Below, piece by piece: positions 55,996 to 64,000 of a stretch of 64,000 bases of DNA; positions within the stretch are counted from its first letter, which is position 1; each line of letters begins with the position of its first letter. Both the position numbers and the translations under genes were made by a program. Below the pieces are notes generated by a model. It was given only the letters and a program-made list of their open reading frames with translations. It was not told where the DNA came from and searched no databases. Where the stretch lies: assembly GCF_014467285.1 (NCBI RefSeq), contig NZ_NKHR01000020.1, forward strand, positions 1-64,000. Reading direction: 5' to 3'. This DNA comes from Xenorhabdus sp014467285 (GTDB taxonomy: Bacteria; Pseudomonadota; Gammaproteobacteria; Enterobacterales; Enterobacteriaceae).

Positions 55996-56709
55996 ATGAA
56001 TCCTAAACGTTACGCTCGCATTTGCCAGATGATGGCAATGCGTCAACCTGACCTGACGATTTGTTTAGAAGAAGTTCACAAACCCCATAACGTATCCGCC
56101 GTCATCCGTACTGCGGATGCGGTTGGCATCCACCAAATCCATGCCATTTGGCCCACAGAGCAATTAAGAACTCAGCTCGCTTCTGCGGCGGGCAGCAACA
56201 GTTGGGTTCAAGTCAAGACACATTCCACTGTCGAGCAAGCCATTCAGCAATTTAAATCCGATGGCATGCAGGTGCTGGCAACTCATCTTTCTGATAAAGC
56301 CGTCGATTTCCGCCAAATTGATTACACTAAACCTACCTGCATTATTATGGGGCAGGAAAAGAAAGGTATTTCAAAACAAGCTATCGCGTTGGCAGATCAT
56401 GACATTATCATCCCGATGGCAGGCATGGTGCAATCACTGAATGTTTCCGTCGCATCTGCCCTGATCCTGTATGAAGCACAACGGCAACGCCAACTGGCTG
56501 GCATGTATCAGAGAGAAGAAAGCACTCTGCCCGAAGAGGAACAGCAAAAACTGCTGTTCGAAGGAGGATATCCCGTTTTGGCTGCGGTTTCCCGGCGCAA
56601 GGGCCTGGAACAACCATTGATTGATAAACAAGGGCAAATCATCGCAAGTGAATCGTGGTGGGCAGCAATGCAGGCAACGGCTGCATCATCTATACCCAAT
56701 GGATTTTGA
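55996..56709 (+). CDS. trmH: tRNA (Gm18) 2'-O-methyltransferase TrmH
   Basis: TrmH (SpoU) methylates the 2'-OH of G18 in tRNAs. The 237-residue protein has the SPOUT motifs NVSAVIRTADAVG, IIMGQEKKGIS and IPMAGMVQSLNVSVASAL, which form the knotted SAM site. GAGG lies just before the ATG, 5 bases after spoT. The last six codons and the stop are contributed by an ERIC element that begins at 56691, so the natural C-terminus has been replaced or lengthened by a few residues. Confidence 0.96.
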   Translation: MNPKRYARICQMMAMRQPDLTICLEEVHKPHNVSAVIRTADAVGIHQIHAIWPTEQLRTQLASAAGSNSWVQVKTHSTVEQAIQQFKSDGMQVLATHLSDKAVDFRQIDYTKPTCIIMGQEKKGISKQAIALADHDIIIPMAGMVQSLNVSVASALILYEAQRQRQLAGMYQREESTLPEEEQQKLLFEGGYPVLAAVSRRKGLEQPLIDKQGQIIASESWWAAMQATAASSIPNGF

Positions 56710-56886
56710 GATGCAGCACGGCGGCAGGGAAATGACAAATTCGTCGGGAACGAATTTGCCCAGCCAAAGGCTGGCCTCCGGTGAGAGGCAGGAGCCTTTC
56801 AGTCATCCCCAGGAGCATAGCTCACTATGTAACTGGGGTGAATGAACGCCGCCAACAAAGCGGCAACGTGAAAGACGACAGGTATA
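56691..56886. repeat. ERIC element with an internal insertion
   Basis: The element starts TATACCCAATGGATTTTGAG and ends GACAGGTATA, near-inverted ends typical of ERIC. The core reads CCCCAGGAGCATAG, a short loop, then CTATGTAACTGGGGTGA, matching the well-known ERIC centre. Standard ERIC is about 127 bases; this one is about 196 because roughly 70 bases lie between the left arm and the core (about 56732-56805). That insert forms two hairpins of its own (AAATTCGT/ACGAATTT and GCCAGCC/GGCTGGC). It lies between trmH and recG. Confidence 0.88.
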
Positions 56887-56919
56887 CAAGGAAATAACTC
56901 ACACCGACGGAGACATCAC

Positions 56920-59001
56920 ATGAAAGGCCAACTACTTGATGCCATCCCCTTAACCACTTTACATGGTGTTGGAGCCAATCAGGTCACTAAGCTCGCCAAA
57001 TTAGGGTTGGTCAATCTACAGGATTTACTGCTGCACCTCCCCCTACGTTATGAAGATCAAACCCGTCTGTACACTATTAATGAGTTACTACCTGGCATTT
57101 ATGCTACGGTAACGGGTAAAGTATTGCATACCAATGTCGTTTTTGGACGCCGGCGCATCATGACCTGCCAAATCAGTGATGGCACCGGCATATTGACCCT
57201 GCGTTTCTTCAATTTCACCGCCGCCATGAAAAATAATCTGGCCGAAGGAAAGCACGTGGTTGCCTATGGTGAAATCCGTCGTGGGAATCAAGGGCCGGAG
57301 ATCATTCATCCTGAATATAAAGTTCAGCAACACGCCAATCGTGTCCAGTTGCAAGATACATTAACGCCTATCTATCCCACAACAGAGGGAGTGCGCCAAA
57401 CAGCACTGCGCAAGTTGATCGATCAGGCATTAGAGATATTGAAGACCTGTGCCATTAATGAATTGCTGCCGGAAGAATTCAGCCGGAAGATGATCAGCCT
57501 GCCCGATGCGTTGTATACGTTGCATCGTCCTCCACCGGATATCTCCCTGACTGATTTGGAAAATGGCCGACATCCGGCTCAACGTCGGTTAATTCTGGAA
57601 GAATTGCTGGCACATCATTTAAGTATGCTGGCAGTCAGGGCGGGAACTCAGCGCTTTCACGCCCAGCCGCTCACAGCGGATAATTCACTGAAACAACAGC
57701 TTCTCAGCCAATTGCCGTTCTCACCCACAGGGGCACAAACCCGTGTCGTTGCAGAGATAGAATACGATCTGGAAAAAAACGTCCCTATGATGCGTTTGAT
57801 ACAAGGCGATGTAGGATCGGGGAAAACGCTGGTGGCGGCACTGGCGGCCGTTCGCGCCATTGTTCACGGCAAGCAGGTTGCGTTAATGGCTCCCACAGAA
57901 CTGTTAGCAGAACAACATGCCAATACTTTCCGCCAATGGCTTGAACCCCTCGGTATTCAAGTCGGCTGGCTGGCGGGCAAGCAGAAAGGCAAGGCTCGTC
58001 AGGCACAGCAAGAGGCGATTGCAAGTGGTCAAGTCAGCATGGTTGTTGGTACTCACGCAATGTTTCAGGAGCAAGTTAAATTCGCGGGATTGGCACTGGT
58101 TATCATTGATGAACAGCACCGGTTTGGCGTTCATCAACGCCTTGCATTATGGGAAAAAGGCCGCGAGCAAGGCTTCCACCCTCATCAGTTGATCATGACC
58201 GCAACCCCTATTCCACGCACGTTGGCAATGACTGCCTATGCGGATCTGGATACATCCATTATTGACGAACTCCCGCCAGGGCGAACGCCTGTAACAACAG
58301 TTGCCATTCCTGATACCCGCCGAAACGACATTATCCAACGCATAAAAAGCGCCTGCCTGGATGAAGGACGCCAAGCCTACTGGGTATGTACGCTGATTGA
58401 AGATTCTGACGTTTTGGAAGCACAAGCAGCACAAGCAACCAGTGAAGAACTGGCACAGGCATTACCGGAACTGAAAATTGGCTTAGTGCATGGGCGAATG
58501 AAACCCGCAGAAAAACAAAGCATCATGGAATCTTTCAAACAGGGGGAATTGCAATTGCTGGTTGCCACTACCGTCATTGAAGTCGGTGTTGATGTGCCGA
58601 ATGCCAGCCTGATGATCATCGACAACCCCGAACGTTTGGGCTTGGCTCAATTACATCAGCTTCGTGGGCGTGTCGGGCGTGGAGCCGTTGCTTCACACTG
58701 TGTTCTGCTCTATAAAACCCCACTGACCAACACAGCTAAAATACGCCTGCAAGTTTTACGGGATAGTAATGATGGTTTTGTGATTGCCCAGAAAGACTTA
58801 GAGATTCGGGGGCCGGGTGAATTACTCGGTACGCGCCAAACGGGTAATGCTGAATTCAGGATCGCAGATTTATTGCGGGACCAAAATATGTTGCCTGAAG
58901 TTCAACGCATTGCCCGTTACATCCACCAGCACCACCCTGAACATGCCAAAGCGTTAATTGAACGCTGGCTGCCGGATCGCTCACAATACAGCCATGCCTA
59001 A
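56920..59001 (+). CDS. recG: ATP-dependent DNA helicase RecG
   Basis: RecG reverses stalled forks and branch-migrates recombination junctions. The 693-residue protein has the N-terminal wedge/OB domain (LHLPLRYEDQTR, GRRRIMTCQISDGTG) and helicase motif I GDVGSGKT. It also has motif II IIDEQHRFGV, motif III MTATPIPRTLA and motif VI QLRGRVGRG. A GGAG site precedes the ATG. It follows trmH across the ERIC element, as in the E. coli spoT operon. Confidence 0.98.
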   Translation: MKGQLLDAIPLTTLHGVGANQVTKLAKLGLVNLQDLLLHLPLRYEDQTRLYTINELLPGIYATVTGKVLHTNVVFGRRRIMTCQISDGTGILTLRFFNFTAAMKNNLAEGKHVVAYGEIRRGNQGPEIIHPEYKVQQHANRVQLQDTLTPIYPTTEGVRQTALRKLIDQALEILKTCAINELLPEEFSRKMISLPDALYTLHRPPPDISLTDLENGRHPAQRRLILEELLAHHLSMLAVRAGTQRFHAQPLTADNSLKQQLLSQLPFSPTGAQTRVVAEIEYDLEKNVPMMRLIQGDVGSGKTLVAALAAVRAIVHGKQVALMAPTELLAEQHANTFRQWLEPLGIQVGWLAGKQKGKARQAQQEAIASGQVSMVVGTHAMFQEQVKFAGLALVIIDEQHRFGVHQRLALWEKGREQGFHPHQLIMTATPIPRTLAMTAYADLDTSIIDELPPGRTPVTTVAIPDTRRNDIIQRIKSACLDEGRQAYWVCTLIEDSDVLEAQAAQATSEELAQALPELKIGLVHGRMKPAEKQSIMESFKQGELQLLVATTVIEVGVDVPNASLMIIDNPERLGLAQLHQLRGRVGRGAVASHCVLLYKTPLTNTAKIRLQVLRDSNDGFVIAQKDLEIRGPGELLGTRQTGNAEFRIADLLRDQNMLPEVQRIARYIHQHHPEHAKALIERWLPDRSQYSHA

Positions 59002-59028
59002 CGTAATCTATTCTATCCAATAAACAGT

Positions 59029-59066
59029 AAAAAAATGCCGCTGAATATATTTCAGCGGCATATTTT
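59029..59066. terminator. Bidirectional terminator between recG and gltS
   Basis: ATGCCGCTGAA and TTCAGCGGCAT form an 11-bp stem with a TATAT loop, with A residues on the left and a T-rich tract on the right. It serves both convergent genes. Confidence 0.85.
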
Positions 59067-59102
59067 AGCCAAAATACCAGGCCATATCACAAACGTGTCA
59101 AA

Positions 59103-60317
59103 TTAACCTGCAACAGATGGGAACACCGGTAACAACAGATACAGTTTGATAACAGCAGCATTAACGATATCAATAAAGAATGCCCCTGCCATCGGCACAA
59201 GCAAGAATGCCACATGTGATGGCCCAAAGCGGTCAGTAATCGCCTGCATATTCGCGATAGCCGTTGGCGTTGCGCCCAAACCAAAACCACAATGACCCGC
59301 TGATAATATTGCTGCATCATAATTTTTGCCCATCACACGATAAGTGACGAAAACAGCATACAGAGCCATTACGACTGTCTGTACAGCGAGAATAACCAGC
59401 ATCGGTAGCGCAAGGGAAGCCAACTGCCACAATTTCAGGCTCATCAGCGCCATTGCAAGGAACAGTGACAAACTCACGTTACCCAATACTGAAACCGCTC
59501 GGTCAAATACCCGATAAAAACCAAGCCAAGACAGGCCATTACTGAGAATAACCCCAATAAACAGTACACATACAAATGTTGGCAATTCAAAGGCCGTACC
59601 TTGCAATTGCTTTTCAATAAAACTGCCTGCCAATAAGCAAATGGAAATCATGGCAATGGTTTCCACCATCACTAATGGCGTGATAAGCCGACCCGTATAG
59701 GGTTTCTCAAATGCCGTCGGAAGCTCTGTATCTTCTGTACCCAAACCCGGCGTTTTGGTATTTCTCACCAAAAAACGAGCAACCGGGCCACCGATCAAAC
59801 CGCCCAAAACCAGGCCGAATGTCGCACAGGCCATAGCGACTTCAGTCGCATTCTCAAAGCCGTAGCGTTCTGTGAAGACTTTACCCCACGCAGCACCCGT
59901 TCCGTGCCCGCCGGAAAGCGTAATAGATCCCGCCAGCAATCCCATGAGTGGATCAAGGCCAAGCATTTTCGCCAATACGATACCCACCGTGTTTTGTACC
60001 AATAACAGGCCAACAACTACGAAGATAAAAAGGATCAAAAGTTTTCCGCCCGCTCTCAGGCTGGCAAGGTTAGCGTTCAAGCCGATTGTGGCAAAGAACG
60101 TCAACATGAGGGGTTCTTGGAGTGATAAATCAAAACCGACTTCCCAACCCGTGGTTTGTTTAACCGCCAGTAATACTAAAGCGACCAATAACCCACCTGC
60201 GACAGGTTCAGGGATTGTATATTTCTCAAGGAATGAGACTGATTGTACGAGTTTTCTTCCTAGTAACAAAACAAGTGTGGCAGCAACGAGCGTGCCATAA
60301 ATATCCAGATGATACAT
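59103..60317 (-). CDS. gltS: Sodium/glutamate symporter GltS
   Basis: GltS imports glutamate with sodium. The 404-residue protein has about ten membrane helices in two inverted repeats, each with a Gly-rich re-entrant loop (GSITLSGGHGTGAAWG near residue 130, SAGHCGFGLGATPTAIANM near 340). It is the usual gene between recG and xanP. Confidence 0.97.
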   Translation of the reverse strand: MYHLDIYGTLVAATLVLLLGRKLVQSVSFLEKYTIPEPVAGGLLVALVLLAVKQTTGWEVGFDLSLQEPLMLTFFATIGLNANLASLRAGGKLLILFIFVVVGLLLVQNTVGIVLAKMLGLDPLMGLLAGSITLSGGHGTGAAWGKVFTERYGFENATEVAMACATFGLVLGGLIGGPVARFLVRNTKTPGLGTEDTELPTAFEKPYTGRLITPLVMVETIAMISICLLAGSFIEKQLQGTAFELPTFVCVLFIGVILSNGLSWLGFYRVFDRAVSVLGNVSLSLFLAMALMSLKLWQLASLALPMLVILAVQTVVMALYAVFVTYRVMGKNYDAAILSAGHCGFGLGATPTAIANMQAITDRFGPSHVAFLLVPMAGAFFIDIVNAAVIKLYLLLPVFPSVAG

Positions 60318-60559
60318 TTATGTACCCCATCTATTGTTAAAATTATGTGAACTTAATGTGACGTTATAATCATCCTATAAAAACGCCAAGAGCAGGTAAG
60401 GGTTGGATTAGAAAGAAAATTATTAATAAACACAAGTTAAAATATTTAAAAATGTGACGAAATTAAGCCGTATCTCACAATGAAAACTTTAGGCAAACGA
60501 TTGCTTTCATAGTGAAGATCATTAAAATGCGTTTCTTTGTCCCTCTGGAATTTCACTAC

Positions 60560-61960
60560 ATGGTCAATTTAACCCGTGAAGCCAACCCATCAGAAGTTCC
60601 CAACAATTCGGTTCCCAACACGGCAGATAATGAACTGCTCTATCGCCTTGAGGATAAGCCTCCTCTCCCGCATGCCTTATTTGCGGCATGCCAACATTTG
60701 CTGGCGATGTTTGTCGCGGTTATCACTCCAGCGATATTGATTTGTCAGGCGCTTGGGCTTCCTGAGCAAGATACGCAGCGCATCATCAGTATGTCCCTGT
60801 TTGCCTCAGGTTTAGCATCACTTATTCAAATTCGCTCTTGGGGACCAATTGGTTCTGGTTTGCTTTCAATTCAGGGAACCAGTTTTAACTTTGTTGCCCC
60901 ACTTATCATGGGTGGCATGGCGCTGAAAAACGGAGGTGCGGATGTACCAACGATGATGGCAACCCTGTTTGGTACATTGATGGTTGCTTCAATGACCGAA
61001 GTTCTGCTATCCCGTGTACTCCATCTGGCAAGAAGGATCATTACACCGCTGGTGTCCGGTATTGTGGTAATGATTATCGGTTTGTCTCTGATCCAAGTCG
61101 GGTTAACCTCGATTGGCGGCGGTTACTCTGCCATTCAAAACGGCACATTTGGCGCTCCCGGGAATCTGCTGTTAGCAGGTATTGTCCTTGCCGTTATCGT
61201 ACTGCTAAACCGCCAGAGTAACCCTTACCTACGCGTCGCGTCTTTGGTTATTGCCATGGCCATAGGCTATCTGGTGGCTTGGTACATGGATATGCTACCT
61301 TTTTCGAAATCAACGGAAGATACACCAATCGTGACAGTCCCCACACCACTCTACTATGGCCTGTCTTTTGACTGGAATCTGCTGATCCCGCTTATTCTGA
61401 TTTTTATGGTGACATCACTGGAAACCATTGGCGATATCACGGCAACGTCGGACGTCTCAGAGCAACCAGTCAGAGGCCCGCTATACATGAAACGCATCAA
61501 GGGAGGCGTGTTGGCAAATGGCCTCAACTCAATGGTTTCAGCGGTCTTCAACACGTTTCCAAATTCCTGCTTTGGTCAGAATAATGGCGTGATCCAACTT
61601 ACTGGTGTTGCCAGCCGCTATGTCGGTTACATTATTGCATCCATGTTGATTCTGTTGGGATTGTTCCCTGCGGTGGCAGGTTTTGTGCAACATATCCCCG
61701 AACCTGTCTTGGGAGGAGCGACGATTGTTATGTTTGGCACCATCGCCGCCTCTGGCGTCAGAATCGTTTCCCGTGAGCCACTGAATCGCCGTGCGATTAT
61801 GATCATCGCATTGTCACTGGCTGTAGGTTTAGGCGTCTCTCAACAACCGTTGATTTTGCAGTTTGCCCCCGATTGGGTGAAAAACCTGCTCTCTTCGGGT
61901 ATTGCGGCAGGTGGCCTGACCGCCATTTTGCTGAACCTGATTTTTCCTCAAGAAAAATAG
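60560..61960 (+). CDS. xanP: Xanthine permease XanP
   Basis: XanP is a proton-driven xanthine importer of the NCS2 family. The 466-residue protein has about 14 membrane segments. Substrate-site motifs include IQGTSFNFVAPLI, TSLETIGDITATSDVSEQP and FPNSCFGQNNGVIQLTGVASR. The ATG at 60560 fits the family length; in-frame ATGs at 60512 and 60527 are possible. The N-terminal ~30 residues are polar and variable, with the conserved part starting at LLYRLEDKPPLPHALF. Confidence 0.95.
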   Translation: MVNLTREANPSEVPNNSVPNTADNELLYRLEDKPPLPHALFAACQHLLAMFVAVITPAILICQALGLPEQDTQRIISMSLFASGLASLIQIRSWGPIGSGLLSIQGTSFNFVAPLIMGGMALKNGGADVPTMMATLFGTLMVASMTEVLLSRVLHLARRIITPLVSGIVVMIIGLSLIQVGLTSIGGGYSAIQNGTFGAPGNLLLAGIVLAVIVLLNRQSNPYLRVASLVIAMAIGYLVAWYMDMLPFSKSTEDTPIVTVPTPLYYGLSFDWNLLIPLILIFMVTSLETIGDITATSDVSEQPVRGPLYMKRIKGGVLANGLNSMVSAVFNTFPNSCFGQNNGVIQLTGVASRYVGYIIASMLILLGLFPAVAGFVQHIPEPVLGGATIVMFGTIAASGVRIVSREPLNRRAIMIIALSLAVGLGVSQQPLILQFAPDWVKNLLSSGIAAGGLTAILLNLIFPQEK

Positions 61961-61988
61961 CCGGTAAGTTTGGATGCTTGTTGTGTCC

Positions 61989-62016
61989 CTCCCGCTGTAA
62001 TCGCGGGAGTTTTTTT
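61989..62016 (+). terminator. Terminator after xanP
   Basis: CTCCCGC and GCGGGAG pair around a 7-base loop and run straight into seven T residues, 28 bases after the xanP stop. Confidence 0.93.
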
Positions 62017-62165
62017 GCATCCATTTTGCGTAGTTATTCGCAATATCTTTACTCACTAACCCAAAAGTACACCAATTCATATTTTTATCAGTGCCAGCTA
62101 TTGAGTGCCTATCCATTTTGCGGCATAAAAGGATTTCGATTAGGAGGCCATGCTGAGGTGCGTTC

Positions 62166-63971
62166 ATGAAGTGGTTAGGGAAATTTTTTGTCACACTTAT
62201 ATTGTTGCTGATTTTAGCAATGATAGTTATCTATGTTGTTATTCAAACCCACTGGGGAGCTAAACAGTTAAGTCAGTGGCTCAGCAAGCAAGGACATTAC
62301 CAAATCAACATTACGGGCATCAGCCATAGTTGGCGGCAACCTGCCACCCTGACATTAATCCATGCGGATATCAGTGATAAACAGAGTCCCTTTTCACTCA
62401 ATGCCAAAACCATCAACCTTGATTTTAAGTGGCAGGATCTGCTGACATCCCAGAATCTTCATCGTCTGACACTGCAACAGGGAACCCTGATATTATTATC
62501 AGGAAGACCGTCAGCAAACCAATTTCCTCTTCCGTTACAAGCTGATATTTTGCAACTGAACCAGATGAATGTTCAGTTAAACAACCCGAATACTGGCATT
62601 CAAGGAAAAAATATTACTGGTGGCATTACGCCTTGGGTTCCTACTGTGGAAAACCCGTTTGGTAACGGGAAATATCAATTCAGCGCCTCTGAAATCCGTT
62701 TAAATGATATTCCGGTTGAAAATGTCATTGTGCAAGGCAGTTATCAGGATAAGATCCTGACTGTCGATGCGTTCGGCGCAACATTCCTACAGGGTGCTAT
62801 TTCTGGTGACGGTCAGCGGTTGCCGGACGGCAGTTGGAAATTGAACAATATCCTAATCAGCGATATTCGCTGGCAATCGCCGATGGCACTGAGCACATTG
62901 AAGGAAAAAATCAGCTATCTTCCCGCTACTTACATTAAAGACCTCAATATCACCAATGCCAAGATGCAAGGCTCAAACTGGTCAGTCGATTATTTAGATG
63001 GCACCGTCAAAAATTTGGGGCTGGTTAATGGCAGTTGGGAGGCTGAAGATGGGTTGATTGATTTTAATGCGATGAATATGGCATTCAATAATGCACAGTT
63101 CAGCGACACGCTTGGGAAACTCCGTTTTTCTGATGATATTTTTACCATTGCTCATCTGACAACCCATTATCAAAAGGGATTGTTTAATATCCAGTCTCAG
63201 TGGGATCGCAAAAACCGCCAACTGACTATCAAGAATAGCGCTGTAACCGGGTTACTTTATATCCTGCCAGAAGAATGGCTCAACAATTTCAGAAAAACCG
63301 CACCAGAATGGATTTCAGGACTGCAATTAAATGACATTACCATCAATAATACTCTGCTGATTGATGCCAATCCCGGTTTTCCGTTCCAGTTAACCACTCT
63401 TTCAGGTCATATTGATACGATGGATATTCTGAAAAATGGCAACTGGGGATTGTGGAATGGTAAAGCCTATCTGCAAGCCACCGGAGGAACATTCAACAAA
63501 ATTGAGATTGCGCGCCCTTATCTGCAACTGCACGCTACAGATGGCAAGGTAACTATTGATAAATTAGATGCCTTCACAGGTGACGGGCTGCTAAAAATGA
63601 CCGGAACCGTTGAACAACTCCCTTCCCAAATCCCTTTTAATCTCAATTTCACAGGAATGAATGCGGATTTGAATATCCTGCCACAATGGGGTTGGATACC
63701 GCTCAATATCCAAGGAGAAGGAAATTTCTCACTGGCAATTACTGGTAACCTCTCTGCTGATGATATTAAAGGAACAATCAATGGCACATTGAATGCCGAA
63801 AATAAATCATCAGACAAAGAGTCACAGTCTATTGAGCAAGGTTTGATTTCAACGAGTCGCTGTACCCCGACGACAGCACATTCTCCTGTAGAAAGCCCGG
63901 ATGCGGGACACGCTACAGCAGATAATCACTCTGCAATCGAGAGCCAAAACTGCGAGAAAATCAAGCTGTAG
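62166..63971 (+). CDS. yicH: AsmA-family protein YicH
   Basis: YicH belongs to the AsmA-like family, whose members span the periplasm and may move phospholipid to the outer membrane. The 601-residue protein has one N-terminal membrane helix (about residues 7-28, LILLLILAMIVIYVVIQ), then WGAKQLSQWLSKQGHYQINI and a long beta-rich repeat region. Conserved pieces include LPEEWLNNF, GLQLNDI and ILPQWGW. The last ~60 residues are low-complexity, rich in Ser, Thr, His and Glu, and longer than in E. coli YicH (569 residues). A GAGGTG site precedes the ATG. It ends 29 bases before the window edge. Confidence 0.9.
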   Translation: MKWLGKFFVTLILLLILAMIVIYVVIQTHWGAKQLSQWLSKQGHYQINITGISHSWRQPATLTLIHADISDKQSPFSLNAKTINLDFKWQDLLTSQNLHRLTLQQGTLILLSGRPSANQFPLPLQADILQLNQMNVQLNNPNTGIQGKNITGGITPWVPTVENPFGNGKYQFSASEIRLNDIPVENVIVQGSYQDKILTVDAFGATFLQGAISGDGQRLPDGSWKLNNILISDIRWQSPMALSTLKEKISYLPATYIKDLNITNAKMQGSNWSVDYLDGTVKNLGLVNGSWEAEDGLIDFNAMNMAFNNAQFSDTLGKLRFSDDIFTIAHLTTHYQKGLFNIQSQWDRKNRQLTIKNSAVTGLLYILPEEWLNNFRKTAPEWISGLQLNDITINNTLLIDANPGFPFQLTTLSGHIDTMDILKNGNWGLWNGKAYLQATGGTFNKIEIARPYLQLHATDGKVTIDKLDAFTGDGLLKMTGTVEQLPSQIPFNLNFTGMNADLNILPQWGWIPLNIQGEGNFSLAITGNLSADDIKGTINGTLNAENKSSDKESQSIEQGLISTSRCTPTTAHSPVESPDAGHATADNHSAIESQNCEKIKL

Positions 63972-64000
63972 CAAAACGTTCGGGTGGCATAACAATATAA

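Noticed and set aside
1..64000. CRISPR arrays, prophage or insertion-sequence transposases
   Set aside because: No regularly spaced direct repeats, integrase, transposase or phage structural gene was seen beyond the phage-like T6SS parts.

Overview
The window looks like a chromosome segment of a Xenorhabdus- or Photorhabdus-type member of the Morganellaceae (Enterobacterales). The housekeeping proteins are close to their Escherichia coli counterparts (SpoT, XanP, RecG and GlyS are recognisable along their whole length). Gene order follows E. coli blocks (yhjJ-pdeK-dpp, yidE-yidQ-yidR, yicG-ligB-gmk-rpoZ-spoT-trmH-recG-gltS-xanP-yicH). Intergenic DNA is AT-rich. A ShlA/XhlA-type two-partner haemolysin is present. 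The genus is an inference; no search was run.

Region 1 (1-21.4 kb) is a type VI secretion system. Read on the minus strand from 19973 it runs tssB, tssC, tssE, tssF, tssG, tagH (FHA), tssJ, tssK, tssL, tssH (clpV), a VasH-like regulator without an ATPase domain, tagO (vasI), tssA, tssM and the start of a VasL/TagA-like gene cut by the window edge. Most genes overlap or nearly touch. hcp (tssD) is transcribed divergently across a 918-base AT-rich gap. A 100-N gap lies in tssM, flanked by an exact 127-base direct duplication. Removing the gap and one copy restores one 1202-codon frame, so this is an assembly artefact and not a broken gene. No vgrG, PAAR or effector gene is inside the window.

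Region 2 (22-28.3 kb) is a two-partner secretion pair: a TpsB outer-membrane transporter and a 1485-residue TpsA exoprotein of the ShlA/HpmA/XhlA type, ending at a strong terminator.

Region 3 (28.5-38.2 kb) holds a YihY-like membrane protein, a 4-oxalocrotonate tautomerase homologue, a YhjJ-like M16 pseudo-peptidase, the sensor half of a PdeK/HmsP-like protein without GGDEF/EAL domains, and the dppABCDF dipeptide transporter. In E. coli the cellulose (bcs) genes lie between pdeK and dppF; here they are absent.

Region 4 (38.2-40.5 kb) is an AT-rich accessory stretch with an unknown 92-residue protein, a small lipoprotein gene, a possibly frameshifted tiny secreted-protein remnant, and a tRNA-Pro(UGG) gene.

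Region 5 (40.6-64 kb) is conserved core: glyS-glyQ, tag, avtA, yidE, yidQ, yidR (ibpAB is missing from its usual place), yicG, ligB, gmk, rpoZ, spoT, trmH, recG, gltS, xanP and yicH. An ERIC repeat of about 196 bases, carrying an internal insertion, overlaps the 3' end of trmH and supplies its last codons and stop.
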